Source: an uncultured Oscillospiraceae bacterium (GTDB taxonomy: Bacteria > Bacillota > Clostridia > Oscillospirales > Ruminococcaceae). From it: 64,000 nucleotides of DNA. Position numbers and translations under genes: made by a program. Below the pieces are notes generated by a model, which worked only from the letters and a program-made list of their open reading frames with translations, ran no database searches and was not told the origin of the DNA. This document shows positions 52,174-60,469 of this stretch, one piece after another. The stretch's first letter is position 1. Each line of letters opens with the position of its first letter. The stretch lies in contig CAJUAN010000013.1 in the NCBI GenBank assembly GCA_910584715.1, positions 1 through 64,000 on the forward strand. Reading direction: 5' to 3'.

Positions 52174-53685
52174 ATGTGTTCCGATAAAAATATACATATT
52201 GCCGTGAGAAAGCTTGTTTGCTATGGACTGGAAAAAAGTCTCATATCCGCTGAGGACAGGATATACGCCGCAAACGCCGTTTGTGAGGTCATGGGTATTG
52301 AGGATTACGACCCTCCCGCCGAAAACTTTACGGGAGTGGAGCTTGAACCGGTTCTCCGCGAACTGCTTGATTATGCCGTCGAAAAAGGTCTTGCCGAGGA
52401 CGGTTCTGTCAGCCGCGACCTGTTTGACACCAAAATAATGGGCTGTCTTACGCCCCGTCCCTCCGAAGTAATTGAAAAATTCCGCAGGCTTTACAGGGAA
52501 AAGTCCCCCGAAGCCGCTACGGATTACTACTACAAGCTGAGCGGGGACTCCAACTATATCCGTCGTGACAGGATCGCCAAGGACATGAAATGGACTGCGC
52601 AGACCGAGTACGGAAGCTTAGAGATAACTGTAAATCTTTCCAAGCCCGAAAAGGATCCCAAGGCCATTGCCGCCGCGTTAAAGGCAAAGCCGAGCGGGTA
52701 CCCTAAATGTTTGCTCTGCGAGGAAAACGTGGGCTATGCGGGACGGATAAATCACCCTGCACGCCAGAACCACAGGATAATCCCCGTGAAGATCAACGGA
52801 GAACGCTGGTGTCTTCAATATTCGCCCTATGTGTACTACAATGAGCACTGTATACTCCTTAACAGCGTCCACACGCCTATGAAAATAGACCGTGCCGCTT
52901 TCGGAAAGCTGTTTGATTTTGTAGAGCAGTTCCCGCATTATTTCATCGGTTCAAATGCCGATCTCCCCATAGTGGGCGGCTCTATCCTTACTCATGAGCA
53001 TTTCCAGGGGGGACACCACGATTTTGCCATGGCTTCCGCTCCCATTGAGGAAACCTACGCTGTCCAGGGATTCGAGGACGTTGACATCGGCAGGGTAAAA
53101 TGGCCCATGTCCGTACTGAGGCTTCGCTGTACCGACTATGAGCGGCTTGTGGAGCTGGGGGACAAGATACTGACAAAGTGGAGAAGCTATACCGACGAAA
53201 GCGCGTTCATTTTTGCGGAGACCGACGGGGTTCCCCACAACACGATAACTCCCATTGCCCGCAAGAACGGAAACGCCTACGAGCTTGATCTGGTGCTGAG
53301 AAACAACATCACCACGGAGGAATGTCCTCTGGGATATTTCCACCCACACAGCGAGCTGCACCATATCAAAAAGGAAAACATCGGTTTGATAGAGGTCATG
53401 GGACTTGCTGTTCTTCCCGCCCGCCTAAAGGACGAAATGGAGGCTCTTGCGGATACTTTGATAAACAAGGGCGTGAACGCGGTGCGTCTTGATCCCGAGC
53501 TTGAAAAGCACGCTGACTGGGCGGAGGAATTTGCGGCGCACAGAGACATTACTCCCGAGAACGTGAACAACGTTATCAAGGACGAGATAGGAAAGGTGTT
53601 CATGAAGGTGCTGGAGCACGCGGGAGTCTACAAGAGAAACGCAAAGGGAGCAGCCGCTTTCGGGCGGTTCGTATCAACAATATAG
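52174..53685 (+). CDS. galT: UDP-glucose-hexose-1-phosphate uridylyltransferase
   Basis: 503 residues, the class 2 GalT found in Firmicutes (the E. coli enzyme has about 350). It exchanges UDP between glucose and galactose 1-phosphate in the Leloir pathway. The catalytic region GGSILTHEHFQGGHHDFAMA (about 269-288) includes the His residues of the active site; LLCEENVGYAGRINHPARQN is also characteristic. AAGGAGCTG precedes the ATG. galK and galE are not adjacent; the alpha-galactosidase at 15.6 kb could feed the pathway. Confidence 0.96.
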   Translation: MCSDKNIHIAVRKLVCYGLEKSLISAEDRIYAANAVCEVMGIEDYDPPAENFTGVELEPVLRELLDYAVEKGLAEDGSVSRDLFDTKIMGCLTPRPSEVIEKFRRLYREKSPEAATDYYYKLSGDSNYIRRDRIAKDMKWTAQTEYGSLEITVNLSKPEKDPKAIAAALKAKPSGYPKCLLCEENVGYAGRINHPARQNHRIIPVKINGERWCLQYSPYVYYNEHCILLNSVHTPMKIDRAAFGKLFDFVEQFPHYFIGSNADLPIVGGSILTHEHFQGGHHDFAMASAPIEETYAVQGFEDVDIGRVKWPMSVLRLRCTDYERLVELGDKILTKWRSYTDESAFIFAETDGVPHNTITPIARKNGNAYELDLVLRNNITTEECPLGYFHPHSELHHIKKENIGLIEVMGLAVLPARLKDEMEALADTLINKGVNAVRLDPELEKHADWAEEFAAHRDITPENVNNVIKDEIGKVFMKVLEHAGVYKRNAKGAAAFGRFVSTI

Positions 53686-53714
53686 AGCATAAAGCAAATA
53701 TTTATAATTCTTTG

Positions 53715-53747
53715 AAAGAGGCAGGACTTGATTTCTGCCTCTTTTTT
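53715..53747 (+). terminator. Terminator of galT
   Basis: AAAGAGGCAG-N10-CTGCCTCTTT followed by TTT. Confidence 0.9.
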
Positions 53748-53784
53748 GCACGAAATAGGTTCTTCATTCATACAATATAGAAAT

Positions 53785-53811
53785 TAGCACTCAATATAGA
53801 TGAGTGCTAAT
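53785..53811. promoter_or_regulatory. CIRCE operator (HrcA binding site)
   Basis: TTAGCACTC-N9-GAGTGCTAA, identical to the consensus CIRCE element. HrcA binds it and represses heat-shock genes until misfolded protein occupies GroEL. It lies about 240 bp upstream of the Hsp20 gene and just downstream of AT-rich promoter-like sequence (TACAAT at 53772). Confidence 0.95.
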
Positions 53812-53902
53812 TTTCATTATCTTTTCACAAAGCCCTGATATTTTCGTCATATAGAAGCAGTATTCTATAGTTGTTGAAAGAAAAAGAAAGGGCGTGGTAC
53901 CA

Positions 53903-53968
53903 ATGAACTGCCGATATGCCGGGAATATTTACAGCAAAAAAATAAATAATTTTATAGGGGACAGATGA
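53903..53968 (+). CDS. Possible 21-residue peptide downstream of CIRCE
   Basis: ATG with AAAGGGCG upstream opens a frame reading MNCRYAGNIYSKKINNFIGDR, placed in the leader between CIRCE and Hsp20. It could be a short leader peptide or chance; no homologue is recognised. Confidence 0.3.
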   Translation: MNCRYAGNIYSKKINNFIGDR

Positions 53969-54050
53969 ACGGGCGGCGAAAGGCTTTTTGTTACCGCTTA
54001 TGTATTCTGTTACGATCTATAACCTCTGATTTTTGAAAGGAGTAATTTAT

Positions 54051-54476
54051 ATGTTTGGACTTACACCGTTTGAGAGAAAGAGTTACGACCTGTTCAACGC
54101 TTTCCATGATTTTGAAAAGGATTTTTTCGGAAACGAGACTTCCTTTAATTCCTGCAAAACCGACGTAAAGGACGAGGGTGACAAATACGTCCTTGAAGCT
54201 GAGCTGCCGGGATTCGACAAGCAGGACATAAGCCTGGATATCGACGGAGGCTTCCTTACCCTGACCGCCGAGCACAGCTCCGAAAAGGATGACAAGGACA
54301 GCGGGGGCAGATATATCCGCCGCGAACGCTCCTACGGTTCGTACCGCAGAAGCTTCGATATTTCAAATGTCAATGCCGACAGGATAGACGCGGAGTACAA
54401 AAACGGCGTTCTGACCGTTGCTCTTCCCAAAAAGGAGATCGCGCCGCCCGAAACTAAACGTCTTGAAATAAGATAA
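54051..54476 (+). CDS. Small heat-shock protein, Hsp20/alpha-crystallin family
   Basis: 141 residues from the ATG at 54051 (GAAAGGAG upstream). ATP-independent chaperone that holds unfolding proteins. The alpha-crystallin domain (about 38-130) includes YVLEAELPGFDKQDISLDID and the final strand with GVLTVALPKKE; the N-terminal arm is short and Phe-rich (FGLTPFERKSYDLFNAFHDF) as in Clostridium Hsp18. The upstream CIRCE site indicates HrcA control, whereas many small Hsps in other Firmicutes use CtsR or SigB. Confidence 0.95.
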   Translation: MFGLTPFERKSYDLFNAFHDFEKDFFGNETSFNSCKTDVKDEGDKYVLEAELPGFDKQDISLDIDGGFLTLTAEHSSEKDDKDSGGRYIRRERSYGSYRRSFDISNVNADRIDAEYKNGVLTVALPKKEIAPPETKRLEIR

Positions 54477-54488
54477 CGGCAAAAATTT

Positions 54489-54537
54489 GAAGTATCCCCG
54501 TCCGGATAACGCTTCGGACGGGGATACTTCATTTTGT
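54489..54537 (+). terminator. Terminator of the Hsp20 gene
   Basis: Perfect 16-bp stem beginning GAAGTATCCCCGTCCG around a 10-base loop, followed by ATTTTG. Confidence 0.9.
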
Positions 54538-54609
54538 TGTACGGTGCGGAGTTACGCAGAATCTACAATTTACATGCGGGGCTGTTAATAAAATTTGTGC
54601 TGTTTTTAT

Positions 54610-54639
54610 TTGCGAAAACCCACTGAAATATTGTATAAT
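54610..54639 (+). promoter_or_regulatory. Promoter of the second MATE gene
   Basis: TTGCGA-18 bp-TATAAT, about 45 bases before the TTG start. Confidence 0.6.
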
Positions 54640-54686
54640 AATAATAATAGAAGAAACCAAACGCGACCGGAAAGGAACTTTAAATC

Positions 54687-56096
54687 TTGATTACCGATCT
54701 TACCAAAGGCAAACCCTCGTCGCTGATATGGCGGTTCACGCTGCCAATGCTTATCAGCATTATTTTTCAGCAGATGTACAATATCTGCGACAGTGTTATA
54801 GCGGGAAATTTTGTTGGCTCCGCGCCCATTGACGGCGAGCTTGCTCTTGCCGCCGTGGGAGCCTCCTATCCTGTGACGATGCTGTTTATCCAGATAGCCA
54901 ACGGCATAAACGGAGGCTGCGCCGTGGTCATATCCCAGCTTTTCGGGGCGAAGGAGCACGTCCGCATGAAAACGGCTGTGTCCACATCAATGATAACAAC
55001 TCTCGCTTTGGCGGCTGTTCTGACATTGGGGGGACTTATATTCTGCGACCCGATAATGACCGCGCTGAACACTCCCGCAAACATATTTGCCGATTCAGCC
55101 TTGTACCTGCGGATATACATAGCGGGGCTGCCTTTTCTCTTTATGTACAACGTCTGCACGGGAATTTTCACGGCTTTGGGAGATTCCAAGACCCCGCTTA
55201 TCTTTCTTATCGCCTCGTCTGTGGGAAATATTATTCTCGACCTGATAATGGTGATACCCATGCAAATGGGCGTTGCGGGCGTTGCCTGGGCTACCTTTAT
55301 AGCGCAGGGAGTATCCGCTGTGCTTGCCGCGGTATCGCTTTTCGCCCGTATCGGAAGAATAAAAACAGTACACAAAAGTCCACTGTTTTCGCCCCATATG
55401 CTCGGCACTATAAGCCGCATAGCTATACCCACAATATGCCAGCAAAGCTTTGTATCGGTGGGGAACCTGCTTATCCAGGGGCTGGTAAACGGCATGGATT
55501 CGGCAGTTATCGCGGGGTACTCCTCGGCGATAAAGCTGAACACCTTTGCGGTAAACGCTATGGCGTGCATTTCCAACGGAATAAGCTCCTTTACGGCGCA
55601 GAATATCGGCGCGGGAAAACACGAGCGCGTTCCGCAGGGCTACAAAGCGGGACTGGTCTTTACGGCGGTTTGCGTAGTGCCGTTTTTGGTGTGCTACCTG
55701 TGTTTCAGCGAAGCAATGATAGGTATATTCTTTTCTGAGCCGTCAGATGAAGCTCTCAGGATAGGCGTTTCGTTCCTGCGCGCTGCATCTCCGTTCTACG
55801 CTGTTCTCGGCGTAAAACTGCTTTCCGACGGAGTTTTAAAGGGCGCGGGAGCTATGAAGTCCTTTATGGCCGCCACGTTCAGCGACCTGCTGCTGAGAGT
55901 AGTATTGTCCTATCTGCTGGTACCCGAAACAATAGCGGGAGTTATCCCCGCCGCGGGCATGGGTTTTGACGGATTTTTGTGGGCATGGCCCATAGGCTGG
56001 GGATTGTCAGCGTTGATGTCCTTGTGGTTCTACCTAAGGGGCAACTGGCGCAGCACGGCGTTTGCAAGCTCCCTGAGCAAAATAGTCAGGCAATAA
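54687..56096 (+). CDS. MATE-family exporter
   Basis: 469 residues, starting at a TTG 10 bp after AAAGGA (reading MITDLTKGKPSSLIWRFTLP). Twelve membrane segments in two halves; NICDSVIAGNFVG and the second-half ALGDSKTPLIFLI are typical of NorM-like MATE proteins. It differs clearly from the MATE protein at 44092-45426, so it is not a recent duplicate. Monocistronic; palindromic repeat C begins right after the stop and may end its transcript. Confidence 0.92.
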   Translation: MITDLTKGKPSSLIWRFTLPMLISIIFQQMYNICDSVIAGNFVGSAPIDGELALAAVGASYPVTMLFIQIANGINGGCAVVISQLFGAKEHVRMKTAVSTSMITTLALAAVLTLGGLIFCDPIMTALNTPANIFADSALYLRIYIAGLPFLFMYNVCTGIFTALGDSKTPLIFLIASSVGNIILDLIMVIPMQMGVAGVAWATFIAQGVSAVLAAVSLFARIGRIKTVHKSPLFSPHMLGTISRIAIPTICQQSFVSVGNLLIQGLVNGMDSAVIAGYSSAIKLNTFAVNAMACISNGISSFTAQNIGAGKHERVPQGYKAGLVFTAVCVVPFLVCYLCFSEAMIGIFFSEPSDEALRIGVSFLRAASPFYAVLGVKLLSDGVLKGAGAMKSFMAATFSDLLLRVVLSYLLVPETIAGVIPAAGMGFDGFLWAWPIGWGLSALMSLWFYLRGNWRSTAFASSLSKIVRQ

Positions 56097-56100
56097 ATAT

Positions 56101-56204
56101 TACAGCAATTCCACGAAGAAAATGTACAAAAAATCAAGCAAAAACTTGCATATACGGTTTTTGTGTAGATTCTTTGTTTACATTTTCAAAGCGGAATTGT
56201 TGTA
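56101..56204. repeat. Palindromic repeat copy C
   Basis: TACAGCAATTCC pairs with GGAATTGTTGTA and GAAAATGTA-CAAA with TTTG-TTTACATTTTC around a centre with TTGCATATA. The core 56125-56182 matches copy B at 48 of 58 positions; the outer arms match copy A. It separates the MATE gene from an amidohydrolase gene. Confidence 0.85.
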
Positions 56205-56239
56205 GGCATATAGGCATACCGGTTTAAAGGAGGTCAAAA

Positions 56240-57073
56240 ATGCATACCGATACAAATAAAAACGCGGAAACTCACGCGCTTATCATTGACGCGCACGCCC
56301 ATATCTTTCCAAATAAGATCGCGGAAAAAGCCGTGGCGGGAATAGGCAGCTTTTATAACGGACTTGAAATGCACTGCGCGGGTACTGCCGAAGACCTGAT
56401 ACGTTCCGGCGCGGAGACGGGGATAACGAGATTTATTGTGCAGTCCGTTGCTACCGTTCCCGAGCAGGTGGAAAGCATTAACAATTTTATTTCCCGCGCC
56501 GTGAAGAAGTACCCCGATAATTTTATCGGCTTTGCGGCAATGCACCCTGACTATCCCGATATTGAAAAGGAAACGGACAGGGCTGTCTCGCTCGGACTCA
56601 GAGGTATAAAGCTTCACCCCGATTTCCAGCGGTTATGCATCGACGACACGAAAGCCATGAAAATTTACGAGGCTGCCGAGGGAAGGCTGCCCGTTCTTAT
56701 CCACACGGGCGACAGACGTTATCAATGGTCGAAGCCCGCAAGGCTTGCCAAGGTGTTAGAGACGTTCCCGAAGCTTGACGTTATCGCGGCGCACTTCGGC
56801 GGCTGGTCAGAATGGGATTCCGCAGTATCCGTCCTCGGCGGACAAAAGTACGGCAATCTCTGGACGGATTGTTCAAGCTCGCTGTACGCCATGTCACCCG
56901 AACGCGCAAAGCAGATCATAGAATCATACGGCGCGGACAGGGTGCTGTTTGGCACGGATTATCCCATGTGGAAAGCCGCCGAGGAACTGAGACGGTTCTC
57001 CGCGATACCCCTTACCGATCGGGAGCGTGAAATGATACTTCACGAAAATGCGGAAAATCTTCTTAAACTGTAG
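56240..57073 (+). CDS. Metal-dependent amidohydrolase (PF04909-like TIM barrel)
   Basis: 277 residues. Metal ligands appear in IIDAHAHIFPNK, GIKLHPDFQRL, VLIHTGDRRY, VIAAHFGGW and LFGTDYPMW. It has the same motif order and length as the protein at 24532-25353. The C-terminal DREREMILHENAENLLKL also mirrors the DKERELISHVNAEKLLNI of that paralogue. AAAGGAGG precedes the ATG. The substrate is unknown; relatives include decarboxylases and lactone hydrolases. Confidence 0.9.
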   Translation: MHTDTNKNAETHALIIDAHAHIFPNKIAEKAVAGIGSFYNGLEMHCAGTAEDLIRSGAETGITRFIVQSVATVPEQVESINNFISRAVKKYPDNFIGFAAMHPDYPDIEKETDRAVSLGLRGIKLHPDFQRLCIDDTKAMKIYEAAEGRLPVLIHTGDRRYQWSKPARLAKVLETFPKLDVIAAHFGGWSEWDSAVSVLGGQKYGNLWTDCSSSLYAMSPERAKQIIESYGADRVLFGTDYPMWKAAEELRRFSAIPLTDREREMILHENAENLLKL

Positions 57074-57093
57074 TTTTTTAATACCGGTTTTGT

Positions 57094-57143
57094 ACGTTTG
57101 AATGCGGGTGGCCATCAGTCTTTCCCGCTTCAAACGTTTTTTT
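57094..57143 (+). terminator. Terminator of the amidohydrolase gene
   Basis: ACGTTTGAA-t-GCGGG pairs with CCCGC-TTCAAACGT, followed by TTTTTTTAT. Confidence 0.85.
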
Positions 57144-57226
57144 ATAATAAAGATGTTCCGGATTTAGCAATTTTACCAGTTTTAGTTTACATAATATACA
57201 TATATGTACAAAAATTATTAATGCGA

Positions 57227-57256
57227 TTGACACTTCGTGCAGGAATGTGCTATAAT
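57227..57256 (+). promoter_or_regulatory. Promoter of the dynamin-like GTPase operon
   Basis: TTGACA-18 bp-TATAAT with extended TGC motif, leaving a leader of about 130 bases. The gap 57074-57396 otherwise holds the upstream terminator and an AT-rich ACATA-rich dyad near 57189-57210. Confidence 0.75.
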
Positions 57257-57396
57257 TAAAGTGTATATTTGGCGGCTTTCCGATCGCAGTACATACGCTT
57301 CCAGAGAGGCAACGCCGCATGAATATGAAGCACGCTCCGGATTATGAATTTTTCACACGTTTTGTGTTCACATAAATTTAATTTAGGAGGATTTAT

Positions 57397-59442
57397 ATGG
57401 AACAGGCACTGAATTACGGAAGCTACTCCGCCTATAAGCAAACTGTTTCCGAGCTTACGGAAAGTCTTATCCAGCTGAAGGAGTACAGCGAGGACGTGGG
57501 ACTTACCCATACCGCGAAATCTATCGGCGATACAGTGGAAAAGGTCGCCAACGAGCATTTCGAGGTCGCTATTGTCGGCGAGTTCAAAAGGGGAAAAAGC
57601 ACGCTTATAAACGCTCTGCTTGGTCAGGAGGTTCTGCCTGCGGACGTTCTCCCCGCAACCGCTACCCTTAACAGAGTTACCTACAGTGAGACCCCTTACG
57701 TTATGGTGGAATACAAGGACGGCGGCACCGAACGGGTAGACATAAACAAGCTTGCCGACTATGTTACAAAGCTTTCCTATGAATCCGAGCTGAAAGCCGA
57801 GACCGTCAAGCAGGCTACGGTGTACTACGACACTCAGTTCTGCCGCAACAATGTGGACATCATCGACACTCCGGGTCTCAACGACGACGAGCAGATGACC
57901 AACGTTACTCTGTCCATACTTCCCGAGATCGACGCGGCGGTATTCGTTATCAGCGCAAATTCGCCGTTTTCACAGTTTGAAAAGGAATTCCTCGAAAAGA
58001 AAATGCTTTCCAGCGATATGGGACGTATCATCTTCGCGGTAAACTGCTTCGGCACTTTCTCAAAGGAGGACGAGGACAGAATAGTCGAGACCGTTGAAAA
58101 GCGCATAGGCAGCTACGTTATGGAAAAGGCAAAAGCCGTTATGGGCGAGGACTCCAAGGAATTTGCCGTCTACAAGCGTAAGATCGGCAAGCCCAAGGTT
58201 ATAGGAGTGTACGCCAAAAAAGCCCTCATGGCCAAGGAGTCCGGCGACGCGGCTATGCTGGAGGAGAGCAATTTCCCAACCTTTGAAAGGGTTCTGGAGA
58301 CTATGCTCACCCAGGAGAGGGGCGTTATCACTCTCCAGATACTGGCAAACAAGATAATCAGCTCAGGCTCCGAGCTTATTAATTCCATTATTATCCGAGA
58401 AAACTCCCTTATGATGGAAACCGACGAGTTCATGGACAAATACACCGCCGCTATCGAGGAGATAGACGATATACGTACCAAGAAGAGAGAGGAATTTGTC
58501 CGCATAAACGATGCTGCAAACAAGGTATTCCAGGGCTTGCAGCCTATTCTGGACAGTTACTGGGTACAGATCGAGGAGACCGCCATGAAGGTTATCGACG
58601 CGTACCCCATGAGCGCCGAGGATCTTAAAAAGGATAAGCTGAAGATCGTGTACTCCAAGCTGACCGAAAGGATAAAGGAAAACATCGAGAACAAGGCACA
58701 GCTCATCTGTGAACAGATACAGAATGAGATAAACATCGCTCTCAGCGACGAGGCTGAGCGTTTGCAGTCATTTGAGGACGAGTTCTTCGCCTCTGTTGCG
58801 CGCATACAGGAAATGTTCTCCGTGCCGCAGAAGCGGTCGAGAAACGGCGGCGTGGTGGATCAGATCATCGGCGTTTCTATCGGTACGGTAGGTGCGGGAG
58901 GTCTGTTCATAGGTCTGCGGGAGGCAGGCATAAAGGGCGCGCTTCTGGGCGGAGCGGCAGGCTTTGCGGGCTTCTACGCTACGTTCTACGCGGCGTTCTC
59001 CCTGGCGACGGTGCTGGGTATCGCGGCGGGTCCCGTAGTTCTCTGTATAGCCGCCGTGGCAGGACTTGCGGGTACGTTTACGGGTAAATTTTCCGTTGAT
59101 AAGCTTCTCGTTCAGGAAAGAATAGACAAGTACAAGGCAAGCTTCAAGCAGTCAGTAAAGAAACAGTTCCATGAGATGAAGATACACTCCGACTTCTCGG
59201 AGACTGTCCGCAGACAGGTTTTCGCGTCCTTCCAGGGGCTCAAGTCCAAGATCGAGGAGGAGACCGAGATCATACTTCTCGACACCCAGAAAACCCTCGA
59301 CAACCTCAATCAGCTCAAAATGGAAAAGAAAAATATGTCTGACAACGAAAAGGAAAAGCTCCGCAATATCGCAGAGTACACAGGAGAGCTGCTGGCGGAA
59401 ACATACAACTTGCACAAGGCTCTCACCGACAGCATGGAATAA
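57397..59442 (+). CDS. Dynamin-like GTPase with membrane hairpin
   Basis: 681 residues. The GTPase domain has the P-loop GEFKRGKST at about 61-69, the switch Thr in PATATLNRV and G3 DTPGLND near 155. A helical stalk follows, then a hydrophobic region (about 490-570) with alternating Gly/Ala segments (AGGLFIGLREAG, AGFAGFYATFYAAF, VVLCIAAVAGLAG) that would insert in the membrane, and a final coiled coil. This is the layout of bacterial dynamin-like proteins, which remodel or protect membranes. First gene of a three-gene unit with an M48-like protein and a second GTPase; GGAGG precedes the ATG. Confidence 0.93.
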   Translation: MEQALNYGSYSAYKQTVSELTESLIQLKEYSEDVGLTHTAKSIGDTVEKVANEHFEVAIVGEFKRGKSTLINALLGQEVLPADVLPATATLNRVTYSETPYVMVEYKDGGTERVDINKLADYVTKLSYESELKAETVKQATVYYDTQFCRNNVDIIDTPGLNDDEQMTNVTLSILPEIDAAVFVISANSPFSQFEKEFLEKKMLSSDMGRIIFAVNCFGTFSKEDEDRIVETVEKRIGSYVMEKAKAVMGEDSKEFAVYKRKIGKPKVIGVYAKKALMAKESGDAAMLEESNFPTFERVLETMLTQERGVITLQILANKIISSGSELINSIIIRENSLMMETDEFMDKYTAAIEEIDDIRTKKREEFVRINDAANKVFQGLQPILDSYWVQIEETAMKVIDAYPMSAEDLKKDKLKIVYSKLTERIKENIENKAQLICEQIQNEINIALSDEAERLQSFEDEFFASVARIQEMFSVPQKRSRNGGVVDQIIGVSIGTVGAGGLFIGLREAGIKGALLGGAAGFAGFYATFYAAFSLATVLGIAAGPVVLCIAAVAGLAGTFTGKFSVDKLLVQERIDKYKASFKQSVKKQFHEMKIHSDFSETVRRQVFASFQGLKSKIEEETEIILLDTQKTLDNLNQLKMEKKNMSDNEKEKLRNIAEYTGELLAETYNLHKALTDSME

Positions 59443-59481
59443 TAGGCTGTTCATACATATTTATCAAGGAGGTTTTCCGAA

Positions 59482-60468
59482 ATGTTCGGTACAGATACTG
59501 CGGCGGACTACAACCCGCTGATGGATATAGACACAAGCTTTGCGGCGTATCTTAACGCCCGCACCCGCTCCTATAAGGATCATATTGTGGGCGGTATGAT
59601 GGACTACGCTTTTGACGCGGATTTCTCGGTAAAACAGAAGATAACCGCTTTTTCGGGCTGGTCAAAGGTTTACAAGAATCTTACGGGACGGGATATCCCC
59701 AACAAGGTGAAAAGGATATTCCAGTCCACGGACATTGCAGGTTCGATGAAATACGCGGAGCTGTACAATGCTGTGAATGTATGCGCCGAAAGGTTACAGA
59801 TAAGCGTTCCCACTGTATATGTCAGAAACGCTCCGTCAAAATATGAGATATATTCGGTAGCCGCCGAGGGCGTCGAACCCTTTATCGTGGCTACTTCGGG
59901 ACTGGCGGAGGTATGCTCGAAAGAAGAGCTTCGTTTCCTGATAGGCTGCGAATGCGGTCATATCCAGAACAATCACTGCATTTTCAATATGGCGGCTCCC
60001 TACTTCGGCATAAGCTTTTCCGACGAGCAGGAGGAGCCTAAGCCATCGGAATCGGACAGCTCCGCAATGCAGATAGCAAGCACCATTTCCGAATGGCTTA
60101 CCCTTTCTGACGTTACCAGCGACCGTGCGGGTATAATATGCCTCAGCGATCCGCAGGAGTACCCGATGATAATGACGGGTATCCACAGCAAGGGAATATT
60201 CTCTCACTACCCAAAGGAATGCCTTGCTCTCGAGGAGCTTATGAAGCAGTACGAGACGCTGCATATAACCCCTGCAAGAAGCATAGTTATCCCGCCTGAA
60301 TGCAACGCTGTGGACAAAAGGATACTGGCGGGGCTGGAGTTCCTGAACTGCGAAATACTTTACAACTGGCGCGGCGACCTCAGCAAGGAGGATATCCACA
60401 CAGTAAACAAGCAGGCTCTTGAAATAAGGTGCGAGATAATCCTCGGAGCTGCAAAGGAGGGTATGTAA
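59482..60468 (+). CDS. M48-like protein with degenerate zinc motif
   Basis: 328 residues with the core of an M48 (Ste24/HtpX-like) metallopeptidase: SVPTVYVRNAPSKYEIYSVA is the typical lead-in, and the motif helix reads RFLIGCECGHIQNNH (about 151-165). The usual HExxH is thus CECGH: the first zinc-binding His is Cys, while Glu157 and His160 remain. The third ligand, a Glu in E-x-x-(A/S)-D-R-x-G, is Asp in DVTSDRAG. There is no obvious transmembrane segment. It may be an inactive scaffold or use an altered metal site. It sits between two dynamin genes, 1 bp before the second. Confidence 0.85.
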   Translation: MFGTDTAADYNPLMDIDTSFAAYLNARTRSYKDHIVGGMMDYAFDADFSVKQKITAFSGWSKVYKNLTGRDIPNKVKRIFQSTDIAGSMKYAELYNAVNVCAERLQISVPTVYVRNAPSKYEIYSVAAEGVEPFIVATSGLAEVCSKEELRFLIGCECGHIQNNHCIFNMAAPYFGISFSDEQEEPKPSESDSSAMQIASTISEWLTLSDVTSDRAGIICLSDPQEYPMIMTGIHSKGIFSHYPKECLALEELMKQYETLHITPARSIVIPPECNAVDKRILAGLEFLNCEILYNWRGDLSKEDIHTVNKQALEIRCEIILGAAKEGM

Positions 60469-60469
60469 T

